A stretch of DNA of 64,000 nt from Duganella rivi (lineage in GTDB: Bacteria > Pseudomonadota > Gammaproteobacteria > Burkholderiales > Burkholderiaceae_D): positions 186,001 through 250,000 of the forward strand of contig NZ_WWCK01000008.1 of the NCBI RefSeq assembly GCF_009857435.1. The letters are read 5' to 3'. Of the stretch, positions 34,810-43,398 are shown piece after piece (positions within the stretch are counted from its first letter, which is position 1; the number at the start of each line of letters is the position of its first letter). A model generated the notes under the pieces. It did no database searches. It was given only the letters and a program-made list of their open reading frames with translations, and was not told the origin of the DNA. A program made the translations under genes and the position numbers.

Positions 34810-37257
34810 ATGCATAAGGCCACACTTAAGATCGGCGTAGCAGCCGTACTGTCGACGCTGGCGTTTGGTGTCTACGCAGCCGAAGAGGATGCAGCAGCTG
34901 CGGCCGATGCAGCCGCCTCGCCTAACGCCGGCTCGGTGATTGTGACGGGTACGCGCTCGAGCGGCATCAAGGTTGAAAACAGCGCATCGCCGATCCAGGT
35001 TCTCGACTCGGCCTCGCTGTCGCGTACCGGCCAGCCGGACTTGATCCAGGCGCTGGCGCAGAACCTGCCGTCGTTCACGGCGCAGGCCTTCGGCGGCGAC
35101 ACCGCCAACCTGACGCTGTCGGCCCGCCTGCGCGGCCTGAGCCCGAACAACACGCTGGTGCTGATTAACGGCAAGCGCCGTCATGGCACCTCCAACCTGG
35201 CCGTGCTGGGCGGCCCATACCAGGGTGGCGCTGCCGCCGACTTGAACTACATTCCGGTATCGGCGATTGACCACATCGAGGTGCTGCAAGACGGCGCCGC
35301 CGCGCAGTACGGCTCGGACGCGATTGCCGGCGTGGTCAACATCATCCTGAAATCGAATAACCACGGCGGCACCGCCACCGCCACCGGCGGCGGCTACGTC
35401 GACGGCGGCGGCCGCACCGCCGATGCCTCGGCCAACATCGGCCTGGAGCCGTTTGAAAATGCCTACCTGAGCCTGACCGCCGAATCGAAATATCACGGCT
35501 ACAGCGACCGCGGCGGCCTCGATCCGCGCGTGATCAATCCAGCCAACATGGCGGCCTATCCGGGCATGTTCCAGCACCCTGACTACCCGCACGTCAACCA
35601 CATCTCGGGCGACGCGCAGTACCACCTGAACGTGCTGGCCGCGAACTTCGGCTACGACATCGACGCCGACACCCAGTTCTACACCATCCTGACCGCCGGC
35701 CGCAAGGAAGCGCGCGCGTTCGAGAACTACCGCCTGCCGAGCCGCCTGCCGAAGATCTATCCGACCGGCTTCTCGCCGAAGGAAACCATGAAGCAGGAGG
35801 ACTACGGCCTGACCGTCGGCATCAAGGGCAAGGTCGCCGGCTGGAACACGGATCTGAGCACCACCTATGGCCGCGACCGCGCGCAAATCGGCGTGGCCGA
35901 TTCGGGCAACGTCTCGCTGTTCAACGACACCGGCTACACCCCGACCGTGTTCAAGGCCGGCGAATTCATCGCCAGCCAGCTGACCACCACGCTGGAAACC
36001 AGCAAGGAATTCGACATCGGCTGGGCCAAGCCGCTGAACGTGGCGGCCGGTATCGAGCACCGTATCGACAAGTATGAAATCGTCGCGGGCGACGAAGCGT
36101 CGCGCTACAAGGAAGGTTCGCAGTCGTATCCGGGCTTCTCGCTGACCGACGCCGGCAGCCACCGCCGCACCAACAAGGCCGCCTACATCGACATCGCCGG
36201 CAACCCGATCGCCGACCTGACGGTGGACGTCGCCGGCCGCTACGAGCACTTCAGCGACTTCGGCAACGCCAAGGTCGGCAAGCTGACCAGCCGCTACGAC
36301 TTCTCGCCGGTGGTGGCCGCGCGCGGCACCTTCTCGAACGGTTTCCGCGCGCCGACCCTGGCCGAGGAATACTACTCTGCCACCAACGTCGGCCCGACCA
36401 CCGCCTTCGTGCAGCTGGCGCCAAATTCGGCCGGCGCGAAGCTGGTGGGTGTGGACGGCTTGAAGCCTGAGCGTTCGACCAACTTGTCGCTGGGCCTGGT
36501 GCTGAATCCAGCCAAGGACGTGGCGATCACGCTGGACGTGTACCAGATCAAGATCCGCGACCGTATCGTCGGTTCGGGCTCGCTGTACGGTTCGGGCGGT
36601 TCGGTCAACTCGCCGGCGGTGGTGGCCGCGATCAAGGCCAACGGCAACGTGCTCGATAGCACCGTGAGCCAGACCGGTATCAACATCTTCTCGAATGCGG
36701 TGAACACCCGCAGCCGCGGCCTGGAGTTCGTGACCACGATTAACTCCAACTACGGCACCGCGGGCAAGGTGGATTGGTCGATCGCCGCCAACTACAACAA
36801 GGTGGAAGTCACCAAGATCAACCAGGCGCCGGCCCAGCTGCTGCCGCAAACGCTGCTGGACAAGACCGCGATCTCGGATCTGGAAACCGCATCGCCGAAA
36901 ATGCGCGTGAACCTGGGTGCGCTGTGGAAGGTCGGTAACTGGACGGTCAACCTGCGCGAAGCGATCTACGGCAAGGCCTCGGAATACGGCACCGAGGACG
37001 GCGGCGTGTACCACCTGACCGAGATCAAGCCTAAGCTGATCACCGATCTGGAAGTGGGCTACAAGATCAACAACTCGTGGTCGGTGGCGGTGGGTGCGAA
37101 CAATCTGTTCAACATCTATCCTAACGGCGTGAATCCGAACCTGCTGGCCGACCAGCGCGCGGCAGGCGACAACGCGGCAGTGACCATTCTGCCATCGTTC
37201 TCGCCGTTCGGCATCAACGGCGGCTACTACTACGCACGCGCCAACTACAAGTTCTAA
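34810..37257 (+). CDS. TonB-dependent outer-membrane receptor
   Basis: An 815-residue outer-membrane receptor with signal peptide (IGVAAVLSTLAFGVYA). The plug domain (about 40-170) has a TonB-box-like VIVTGTRSSG, then SPIQVLDSASL, LRGLSPNNTLVLINGKRRHG and EVLQDGAAAQYGSDAIAGVVNIILK. The beta-barrel ends with the aromatic terminus YYYARANYKF. It imports a substrate across the outer membrane with energy from TonB. The substrate is not evident; the place in the amine oxidase-cytochrome-RidA operon suggests an amine- or amino-acid-containing compound. No siderophore gene is nearby. A terminator follows directly. Confidence 0.94.
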   Translation: MHKATLKIGVAAVLSTLAFGVYAAEEDAAAAADAAASPNAGSVIVTGTRSSGIKVENSASPIQVLDSASLSRTGQPDLIQALAQNLPSFTAQAFGGDTANLTLSARLRGLSPNNTLVLINGKRRHGTSNLAVLGGPYQGGAAADLNYIPVSAIDHIEVLQDGAAAQYGSDAIAGVVNIILKSNNHGGTATATGGGYVDGGGRTADASANIGLEPFENAYLSLTAESKYHGYSDRGGLDPRVINPANMAAYPGMFQHPDYPHVNHISGDAQYHLNVLAANFGYDIDADTQFYTILTAGRKEARAFENYRLPSRLPKIYPTGFSPKETMKQEDYGLTVGIKGKVAGWNTDLSTTYGRDRAQIGVADSGNVSLFNDTGYTPTVFKAGEFIASQLTTTLETSKEFDIGWAKPLNVAAGIEHRIDKYEIVAGDEASRYKEGSQSYPGFSLTDAGSHRRTNKAAYIDIAGNPIADLTVDVAGRYEHFSDFGNAKVGKLTSRYDFSPVVAARGTFSNGFRAPTLAEEYYSATNVGPTTAFVQLAPNSAGAKLVGVDGLKPERSTNLSLGLVLNPAKDVAITLDVYQIKIRDRIVGSGSLYGSGGSVNSPAVVAAIKANGNVLDSTVSQTGINIFSNAVNTRSRGLEFVTTINSNYGTAGKVDWSIAANYNKVEVTKINQAPAQLLPQTLLDKTAISDLETASPKMRVNLGALWKVGNWTVNLREAIYGKASEYGTEDGGVYHLTEIKPKLITDLEVGYKINNSWSVAVGANNLFNIYPNGVNPNLLADQRAAGDNAAVTILPSFSPFGINGGYYYARANYKF

Positions 37258-37277
37258 GCGGGGGCTTAGTCTGTTTG

Positions 37278-37307
37278 GGGTCGTCCTTCGGGGCGGCCCT
37301 TTTTTTT
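37278..37307 (+). terminator. Rho-independent terminator of the TonB receptor operon
   Basis: Arms GGGTCGTCC (37278-37286) and GGGCGGCCC (37291-37299) pair with G-T wobbles around a TTCG tetraloop, followed by eight T residues. It lies 20 bases after the receptor stop. Confidence 0.9.
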
Positions 37308-37354
37308 GCTTTGAAAGCGCGCGGCACTAACCCAACCCGCACACCGCTGCGGCC

Positions 37355-37383
37355 AGGGTCAGACCCCTGCGGGGTCTGACCCT
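37355..37383. repeat. REP-like palindrome of the GGGTCAGACCCC type
   Basis: Perfect 13-base arms AGGGTCAGACCCC (37355-37367) and GGGGTCTGACCCT (37371-37383) are separated by TGC. The palindrome lies outside the terminator and not in a coding region. From memory, elements with this core are frequent dispersed repeats in Oxalobacteraceae genomes. Only one copy was seen here. Confidence 0.7.
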
Positions 37384-37500
37384 TTCGTTCGGGGTACTAT
37401 TTTGGATAGCAGTCAGGCGCCAACGAGTATCTGTTGCGAGTCCCCCGTTCTGGCGAACTTTTTTTTCGTGTGGCTCGCGTGGCTCGTGTAGCATACGCGC

Positions 37501-38343
37501 ATGCAGAAAAATATTCCGATGTCTTTGCAGGATTACCTTGCCCTCAGTGGGCCGGAGCCCACGCGCGTGGTGGCGTATGGCGATGCGCCGTCGCAGTTCG
37601 CGGAGCTGTTCGAGCCGGCCGGCCCGGGGCCGTTCCCGGTGGCGGTGATTATTCATGGCGGCTGCTGGACTAAGCATTTTGGCGGCATCACGCAGATGCG
37701 CAATATGGCCGGCGATCTGGCGCAGCAGGGCATCGCGGTGTGGAACGTCGAGTATCGCCGCTACGATGAAGAGGGCGGCGGTTATCCCGGCATGTATCTC
37801 GATGTGGCGACAGCCATGGATCGCTTGCGCATGCTGGCCAGCGAGCATCGGCTGGATTTGTCGCGTATTGTGCTGGTCGGCCATTCGGCCGGCGGGCACC
37901 TGGCGCAATGGGCGGCGGCGCGCGCCAGGCTGCCGCGCAGCAGTCCTCTGTACGTGGCCGATCCGCTGCCGGTGCCGGTGGTGATCAGCCTGGGCGGCCT
38001 GGCCGATTTGCGCAACGAGGCGGCGCTGATCAAGACCAGCTGCGACCGCGATATGGCGCAACTGGCCGGCGTGGCCAGCGCCGAGCGTCCCGATATTTTC
38101 AGCGATACTTCGCCGGCCGAAACGCTGCCGTCCGGCGTGCGCACGGTGCTGATCCACGGCGAGCACGATGACATCTCGCCGTTGCGCGTGGGGCAGGATT
38201 ACGCGCGCCGCGCGCAGGCGGCCGGCGATGCAGCCGAGGTGCTGGTGCTGCCCGGCGGCAGCCATTACGACGAGGTGGCCGCTACCTCGCCGGCGTGGGC
38301 GATTGTCGGCGGCCAGATTCGCAAGGCGCTCAGCTTGGTTTAG
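37501..38343 (+). CDS. Alpha/beta-hydrolase, esterase / arylformamidase-like
   Basis: A 280-residue cytoplasmic alpha/beta-hydrolase of the hormone-sensitive-lipase/kynurenine-formamidase-like branch. It has the oxyanion motif HGGCW, nucleophile Ser in LVGHSAGGHLA, acid in HGEHDDISP and His in PGGSHYDEVA. The segment VWNVEYRRYDEEGGGYPG is typical of this branch. It would hydrolyse a small ester or formamide. No tryptophan-degradation genes adjoin it. It marks the last high-GC gene before the AT-rich island. No convincing Shine-Dalgarno sequence precedes the ATG. Confidence 0.88.
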   Translation: MQKNIPMSLQDYLALSGPEPTRVVAYGDAPSQFAELFEPAGPGPFPVAVIIHGGCWTKHFGGITQMRNMAGDLAQQGIAVWNVEYRRYDEEGGGYPGMYLDVATAMDRLRMLASEHRLDLSRIVLVGHSAGGHLAQWAAARARLPRSSPLYVADPLPVPVVISLGGLADLRNEAALIKTSCDRDMAQLAGVASAERPDIFSDTSPAETLPSGVRTVLIHGEHDDISPLRVGQDYARRAQAAGDAAEVLVLPGGSHYDEVAATSPAWAIVGGQIRKALSLV

Positions 38344-38695
38344 ACCACTGCTTGCGACGACTGGAGATAAAACATGTACTCTCTGCGTTGATTTACACGG
38401 CGTTTTGCTGCTAATAATTGTACGTTACAGTTTGCATAGCTCAAGTCCGCCTGTTGTGTTAGCCAAATGCCAGAGACATCTTTTGCAAAACGTGTGCCGT
38501 AGATGTGGAGTAATCAGATAGCTTTCGGGGAAGTTTAAGTTCTGTCTGACGGATCTGTCCCTGCTGAGAGGAGAAGCTGAGGCAGTTGTAGCGCTTATGA
38601 TGTTAAGGGGACACACCGCAGCGATGTGTTTGCATGGCAGACGCATGCCGCTCGCAAGTAGTTAGTGAAGAGTTCTGCAAACCGTGTTCAGGACT
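38344..38695. other. Gene-free left edge of the AT-rich island
   Basis: This 352-base stretch shows a drop in GC from the hydrolase gene towards the island. I see no ORF with a ribosome site, no terminal inverted repeat, no tRNA and no integrase. A 73-codon frame on the minus strand here has no start signal and no protein-like composition. Confidence 0.6.
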
Positions 38696-39061
38696 TTAAT
38701 ATTCGTTGTACTTGCGGGCGTCACCGCGAACGAGCTGGACAGGGTATTTGATGCTATTAAGGTCAAGTTTTTCGAGTGCAGAATCATATAGTTCGATATC
38801 CATCTTATCGGCGAGTAGGACTAAATACAGAAGCACGTCAGCAAGCTCGTGACGGATGGCTTCTAGCTTCTTTGCGTCCTTTAGTTCATCAGCATTACCG
38901 GTATGTAACCACTGAAAATGCTCCGCCAGTTCAGCCGCTTCTACAACCAGCGCCATTGCCAGGTTTTTTGGCGTATGAAATTGTTGCCAGTCACGATCAT
39001 AGGCAAATTGGCGCACACGCTGTTGCAAATCTGCCATTTTATCAATGGGAGGAGAGGTCAT
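38696..39061 (-). CDS. MazG-like nucleotide pyrophosphohydrolase
   Basis: A 121-residue all-alpha NTP pyrophosphatase of the MazG/RS21-C6 (dCTPase-like) family, which cleaves (d)NTPs to NMP and PPi. The metal-binding helices are visible: VVEAAELAEHFQW and HELADVLLYLVLLADKM supply the ExxE and ExxD ligands. The N-terminal LQQRVRQFAYDRDWQQFHTPKN is typical of the family. Start choice is uncertain: ATG 39061 lacks a good ribosome site and an in-frame ATG lies at 39070. It is the first gene of the island and faces away from the others. Such enzymes clean nucleotide pools and sometimes belong to defence or toxin loci. Confidence 0.88.
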   Translation of the reverse strand: MTSPPIDKMADLQQRVRQFAYDRDWQQFHTPKNLAMALVVEAAELAEHFQWLHTGNADELKDAKKLEAIRHELADVLLYLVLLADKMDIELYDSALEKLDLNSIKYPVQLVRGDARKYNEY

Positions 39062-39232
39062 GATTTGCATACTAGCACGACAGCATAAATATTTCATTTT
39101 TTGTTGGCATATAAATCACCATGTGCGACAATTGTTTAATGTATATCATTTTTGATAACTCGCAACAAGTTTTCGATCCTATCATCTTCGTATATTTAAT
39201 TCATTTTTTAAATATTATTTTTAATTTTGAAA

Positions 39233-40301
39233 ATGCAAACGATAAATTTGGAAAATTTTCTCGATATTGATTTGGGTGACGGGTTTTTCGATACGCTTAA
39301 ATTGGATTATGATGGGTTTGAAAACTGGTTTATTAAAAAGAGGAATAGCGATACTTTCGCATACACATTCCGAAGTCCTATTGATAATAGTTTGGATGGT
39401 TTTCTTTATCTAAAGGAAGAGCATGAATCAATAGTGGACGTTATTCCTATTCTAGCTCCTTCACGTAGGCTGAAATTGGAACTTTTAAGATAAATCCTCA
39501 TGGCACCAAATTGGGTGAGAGGTTCATTAAAAGAGTCTTTGATATTGCCTTAGAGAGAAATTTAGATTCACTCTATGTTACGGTTTTTGAAAAACATGGT
39601 GCATTGATCGAACTTTTTGAGAGGTATGGATTTGATCGGGTTGGAATCAAAAAATCTTCTTCGGGGATGGAGATTGTGCTTGAGCGTCGGCTTGATAAAA
39701 TTAAAAATGATGTTGTTTTAGATTATCCACGTATACCCATTGGCGCAAGAAGGCACTTTGTAATCTCAATCTATCCGCAGTGGCATAGTCGACTTTTGCC
39801 TGATTCCTTGTTAAAAACGGAGAATCCTAACATTCTTGAAGATGTTTCTCATTGCAATAGTATTCACAAAATATATTTGACTGCTATGACGGGAGTAAAA
39901 GATTTAGTGCGTGGAGACACATTATTGATTTATCGTACACAGGAAAATGGTTCTGCATACTTTACTTCAGTAATAACCTCACTTTGCGTAGTTGAGGAAA
40001 GTGTGCACATTTCCAGCTTTAAAAGTTGCGACGAATTTATAAAATTTTGCAATCCTTATAGTATATTTTCTGAAGATGAGTTAATAAAATTTTACATTCA
40101 AAAAAATATCCGTGGATAATTAAATTCATGTACAATATAGCTTTGAGAAAACGTATTAACAGAAAAACTCTTTTGGAGGAGGTCGGCCTCCCATCAGAAG
40201 TGTATTGGGGTTTTTTTCAGATTACCACATCTCAACTTAAAGCCATTTTGAAAAATTCGGGGGATTATGAAAAAGCGCGTTCTCTTGTCTATTCATCCTG
40301 A
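39233..40301 (+). pseudogene. GNAT acetyltransferase fused to a PUA-like (ASCH/EVE-type) domain, split by two frameshifts
   Basis: Three frames encode one protein of about 356 residues. Frame one (39233-39493) gives the GNAT N-terminus (NLENFLDIDLGDGFFDTLKL, DGFLYLKEE). Frame two, read from about 39475, continues IGTFKINPHGTKLGERFIKR, the acetyl-CoA-binding motif, then YVTVFEKHGALIELFERYGF, and a PUA-like domain from FVISIYPQWHSRLLPDS to DELIKFY. Frame three, read from about 40106, continues KKYPWIIKFMYNIALRKR and LEEVGLPSEVYWGFFQIT to the stop at 40301. Each break needs one extra A, in the A-run at 39473-39475 and in the seven-A run at 40100-40106. Either the gene is decaying, or the sequence has homopolymer errors. 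An overlapping ASCH gene starts at 40267. Read literally, the ORFs are 39233-39493, 39511-40119 and 40128-40301. Confidence 0.8.
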
Positions 40302-40641
40302 GTATGCTGAGGCGATTTTGTCAGGGCATAAGGAATTCGAGTTTCGGAAAGTTCTTTTTAAAGAAAAGGTAAGCGAGGTTGTAATCTATGCGACCGCCCC
40401 TGTGTCGCGTGTTATTGGCTCTTTCGAGGTGGAGGATATTTATTCTGCATCCCCTAATGAGATTTGGGAGCGGTCTAAAGATTTTTCTGGTGTAAGTCGT
40501 GAGTTGTTCAATAATTATTTTCATGGAAGAAATTTGGCACATGCAATAAAAATTGCAAAGCCTGTGAGATTTTCTAGACCTAAGCTCTTGTCTCACTACT
40601 TGAAATCTAACGTTCCACCTCAATCTTTTTGTTATATTTAA
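40267..40641 (+). CDS. ASCH-domain protein
   Basis: A 124-residue protein made almost entirely of an ASCH (PUA-like) domain. KKRVLLSIHPEYAEAILSGHKEFEFRK is the family's N-terminal strand and basic signature, followed by VVIYATAPVSRVIGSFEV. ASCH proteins bind RNA or modified nucleotides; some cleave acetylated cytidine nucleosides. The start at 40267 has GGGGG four bases upstream and overlaps the end of the preceding GNAT-PUA frame by 35 bases. Codon use is AT-rich like the rest of the island. It is probably translated together with the preceding and next genes (gap of three bases). Confidence 0.88.
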   Translation: MKKRVLLSIHPEYAEAILSGHKEFEFRKVLFKEKVSEVVIYATAPVSRVIGSFEVEDIYSASPNEIWERSKDFSGVSRELFNNYFHGRNLAHAIKIAKPVRFSRPKLLSHYLKSNVPPQSFCYI

Positions 40642-40644
40642 ACT

Positions 40645-41721
40645 ATGGCGACTGGTTCTGATCCATTTTATGGTTGTTTGTGTTTGGAGACTGCGAGTAA
40701 TGTTAATGGCCCAATTCCTCCCATCCGATCGCGGCGGTCACTTGGTATTTTGCTGCCAGAGATTCATTTTAATATTTGGGAAAAAGATGCTGGGGATGGC
40801 CCTCTTCTTGACATTGGATTAATGCTATCTGTTGATGAACCTGCTGAGAGAATTGAAATATTTTTGCCGTGGGTATTAGACGTAGCCGAAATTGAAGATC
40901 TTTCTGCGAGGGTTCTGGCTCGAAATGGTGTTTCAGCAATTTTTAATGAGTCGTGGACTACGTCTTCTACGCCTAATAATCTTGGTGGATATGTCACCAG
41001 AGATGATGGTTCAATATTTACGATTGTTCCTTTTAGCCCGGTAGTTCTGCCGAGAAATCATAATTCTAATTTATTTAATTCGGTAATTGTTGATGTTGCG
41101 CAACTGAAGACGATACCATCAGTCTTTTCTACTAATCGAGCTTTAGATCAAATATATGTTCGATTTCGAGTAAAAAAAGTGCCCCCAGAGTTCTATCAGG
41201 TAGGTATTGATCAAGGGGATGTCTTCGGTGGTGGTGCGCTTAATCGAACAGATATAATCGATTTCAGAATGAATGTTCGTCGAGGTGTTCCTCCGGGTCT
41301 TGAGACACTTGTTAAAGGTAGATTTCTTGAATTTTCCAAGGTTCAACTTTTTTTGATGAAGCCGCGCGATCAAGACATAGTTTTCGAGGATAAGCTATTC
41401 AAAGCATGTCGTTCTTTGGAGGACGAAAAATTTTGGGCAGAATATATACTGCCTGCTGGTGCGACACAGTCTCAAATTAAAAAAAGTTTGAAGCAGGTTC
41501 AAGGTAGTCTTGGTTATCAGTGGAAAAAAAGTGCTCCCGCTTCTGTTTCTGAAATTTCCGAATTTGGCATGCTTGCACGGTTTAAGTCTTTTAAAATGAA
41601 AAAGCGTACTATTACGTTATTTTTGATTCTTGCTTTAGGTATTGGTGTATTAGGAAATCTTGTTTATGACTTCGGAAAATCGATGATTGAAGAGAAATCT
41701 GAAAGAGAAAATAATCCATAA
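40645..41721 (+). CDS. Unrecognised protein with C-terminal membrane anchor
   Basis: A 358-residue AT-rich gene starting three bases after the ASCH gene. Residues 1-315 look like a soluble, beta-rich domain (GILLPEIHFNIWEKDAGDGP, DQIYVRFRVKKVPPEFYQVG) without signal peptide. One hydrophobic helix at about 325-347 (TITLFLILALGIGVLGNLVY) is followed by a short charged tail, predicting a tail-anchored or single-span inner-membrane protein with the N-terminal domain in the cytoplasm. I do not recognise the family. The operon context (GNAT-PUA, ASCH, GNAT) suggests a sensor or membrane effector, which is inference only. Confidence 0.8.
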   Translation: MATGSDPFYGCLCLETASNVNGPIPPIRSRRSLGILLPEIHFNIWEKDAGDGPLLDIGLMLSVDEPAERIEIFLPWVLDVAEIEDLSARVLARNGVSAIFNESWTTSSTPNNLGGYVTRDDGSIFTIVPFSPVVLPRNHNSNLFNSVIVDVAQLKTIPSVFSTNRALDQIYVRFRVKKVPPEFYQVGIDQGDVFGGGALNRTDIIDFRMNVRRGVPPGLETLVKGRFLEFSKVQLFLMKPRDQDIVFEDKLFKACRSLEDEKFWAEYILPAGATQSQIKKSLKQVQGSLGYQWKKSAPASVSEISEFGMLARFKSFKMKKRTITLFLILALGIGVLGNLVYDFGKSMIEEKSERENNP

Positions 41722-41773
41722 ATAATAATTTCTGATTTTTCGAACTGTTGAACAGCGCTAAAGAGGGTATAAA

Positions 41774-42328
41774 ATGAAGATTATACTAAACCAAAAGAGT
41801 GTTTTGGCCTCGCCGAAATTAATGGAATCTTTTTTTCAGCTTGCCCAGGATGATATCGAATTCCTTAGGGGATCCTATCCGAATTTTGACAAATGGCTTT
41901 CCACAAAGGTCTTTCCAGGAATAATGAGCGGCGAAAGGACATTAGTTTTAGAGCAAAGAGGTAGCCATTCTGTCGGACTTTTGATAGTGAAGCATACTGC
42001 TAATGAGAAAAAGTTATGCACTTTGCGAGTCCGGCCCGAGTTCGAGTATAGTGGGATGGGGGTACGTTTATTTAATTCGGCTTTTGAAATTCTGGAGACA
42101 TCTCATCCTTTATTGTCGGTTTCAGAAACTGCATTGCCGAAATTTTCTCGTATTTTTGAATATTTTGGCTTTTCTTGCGAAAAAGCCTATCGGAACCTTT
42201 ATCTTCCAGGTGTTCAGGAGTTGTCGTATAACGGAATACTTAATAGTGAAGAAATTCAGGGTAAAGAGCGTGAGAGATGCCAACAATCTTTTGCGTCCAA
42301 AAGAGATGATTTGCTTATTTTAGTGTAA
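41774..42328 (+). CDS. GNAT-type N-acetyltransferase-like protein
   Basis: A 184-residue protein resembling the GNAT fold. LVLEQRGSHSVGLLIVKHTANEKKLCTLRVRP forms strands 3-4. The acetyl-CoA loop is likely VRPEFEYSGMGVRLFNSAFEIL (Arg-x6-Gly-x-Gly), and SVSETALPKFSRIFEYFGF is the usual C-terminal half. GAGGG lies six bases before the ATG. The preceding gene ends 52 bases upstream, so it may be the last gene of the island operon. Partners and substrate are unknown; tRNA, ribosomal proteins or small amines are possible for this superfamily. The island ends just after it at about 42370. Confidence 0.78.
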   Translation: MKIILNQKSVLASPKLMESFFQLAQDDIEFLRGSYPNFDKWLSTKVFPGIMSGERTLVLEQRGSHSVGLLIVKHTANEKKLCTLRVRPEFEYSGMGVRLFNSAFEILETSHPLLSVSETALPKFSRIFEYFGFSCEKAYRNLYLPGVQELSYNGILNSEEIQGKERERCQQSFASKRDDLLILV

Positions 42329-42521
42329 CAAGGTAGCTGCATATCAGTTCCTCAAGGAATTTCATATGCCGCACTTCCAATTCATGTGTGTAACGGTGGT
42401 GAAGGTAGCACCGCCGTTTGCGCGTTTCATCCCCGTTTTTCTACCGTTTGTCGCACGGCGCGCGCGCGTGGCGGGGACGGTGGCTATAGTGGCGGCACTA
42501 TAACTCACAGGACACGCCATC

Positions 42522-43388
42522 ATGCGCCGCACTCTCATTGCCCTCGCCACGCTTTCCATTCTCGCCGGCTGCGCCGTTATCGTGGTGCCGGACGGCGACG
42601 GCAGCGTGCATTACAAGTCCGCTTTCAGCAGCGATGCGGTGCAGGGCAATGGCCAGAATCTGGTCGAGAGCCGCCAGGTCGCGACGCTGGACGGCATCGA
42701 TATCAACGGCCCGATGGTGGTGGAGATCCGCGTCGGCCAGGCCACGTCGCTGCAAATTGAAGGCGACAGCAATATCGTGCCGCTGGTGCGCACCGACGCC
42801 AGCACCGGCACGCTGCGCGTTTGGGTGGACGGTAATATCCGCACCAGCAATCCGCTGCGCCTGACTTACACCACGCCGACTTTAAAGCAGTTGTCGGCCA
42901 ACGGTTCCGGCGCGATGAATGTCTCCGGCCTCAATGGCGGCCCGCTGAATGTGTCGATGAACGGTTCGCGCTCGGTGCAGTTGAGCGGCTATGTCAGCCG
43001 TCTTGAGGCGCGCCTGAATGGCTCCGGCGGTTTGAATGCGTCCGGTCTCGATAGCCAGACCACCAGCGCGCGCCTGAGCGGCTCCGGCCGGCTGGCGCTG
43101 GGCCGTGTCAACGGCGACGCGCTGAATCTGGAGGTGCACGGCTCGGGCAGCGCTAGCGCCAGCGGCAATGTGCGCAATATGACGGTGCGCCTGAATGGCT
43201 CCGGCGGCGCCGACCTGGCCGGCCTGACCAGCCAGACCGCGGAACTGAACACCAACGGCTCCGGCAGCATTTCGGCCGCCGTCACGCAGTCGGTGGTGGC
43301 GTCGGCCAATGGCTCCGGCAGCGTGACCGTGTACGGCAATCCGGCGCAGCGCACGGTCAGCGGCAAGCACGTACGGATCGTGCAGTAA
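42522..43388 (+). CDS. Head-GIN domain (DUF2807) lipoprotein
   Basis: A 288-residue lipoprotein with lipobox LSILAGCAV, followed by the head-GIN/DUF2807 domain: VATLDGIDINGPMVVEIRVG and then a repetitive right-handed beta-helix in which NGSG recurs about every 18-20 residues (LSANGSGAMNVSGL, ARLNGSGGLNASGL, VRLNGSGGADLAGL). Such proteins sit in the envelope, and their role is unknown. AGGA precedes the ATG. A related but non-lipidated homologue lies at 47292-47924 on the opposite strand, flanking the chemoreceptor/GGDEF-EAL genes. Confidence 0.88.
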   Translation: MRRTLIALATLSILAGCAVIVVPDGDGSVHYKSAFSSDAVQGNGQNLVESRQVATLDGIDINGPMVVEIRVGQATSLQIEGDSNIVPLVRTDASTGTLRVWVDGNIRTSNPLRLTYTTPTLKQLSANGSGAMNVSGLNGGPLNVSMNGSRSVQLSGYVSRLEARLNGSGGLNASGLDSQTTSARLSGSGRLALGRVNGDALNLEVHGSGSASASGNVRNMTVRLNGSGGADLAGLTSQTAELNTNGSGSISAAVTQSVVASANGSGSVTVYGNPAQRTVSGKHVRIVQ

Positions 43389-43398
43389 TCAACGCACT

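Noticed and set aside
38425..38646. 73-codon minus-strand frame at the island edge
   Set aside because: Cys/Ser/Thr-rich mixed composition, no start signal and no neighbour coupling.
39470..39480. Programmed -1 frameshift to fuse the GNAT frames
   Set aside because: The CTGAAATTGG context is not a slippery heptamer. The second site has seven A residues and could slip, but both sites would be needed, so indels or sequencing error are simpler.
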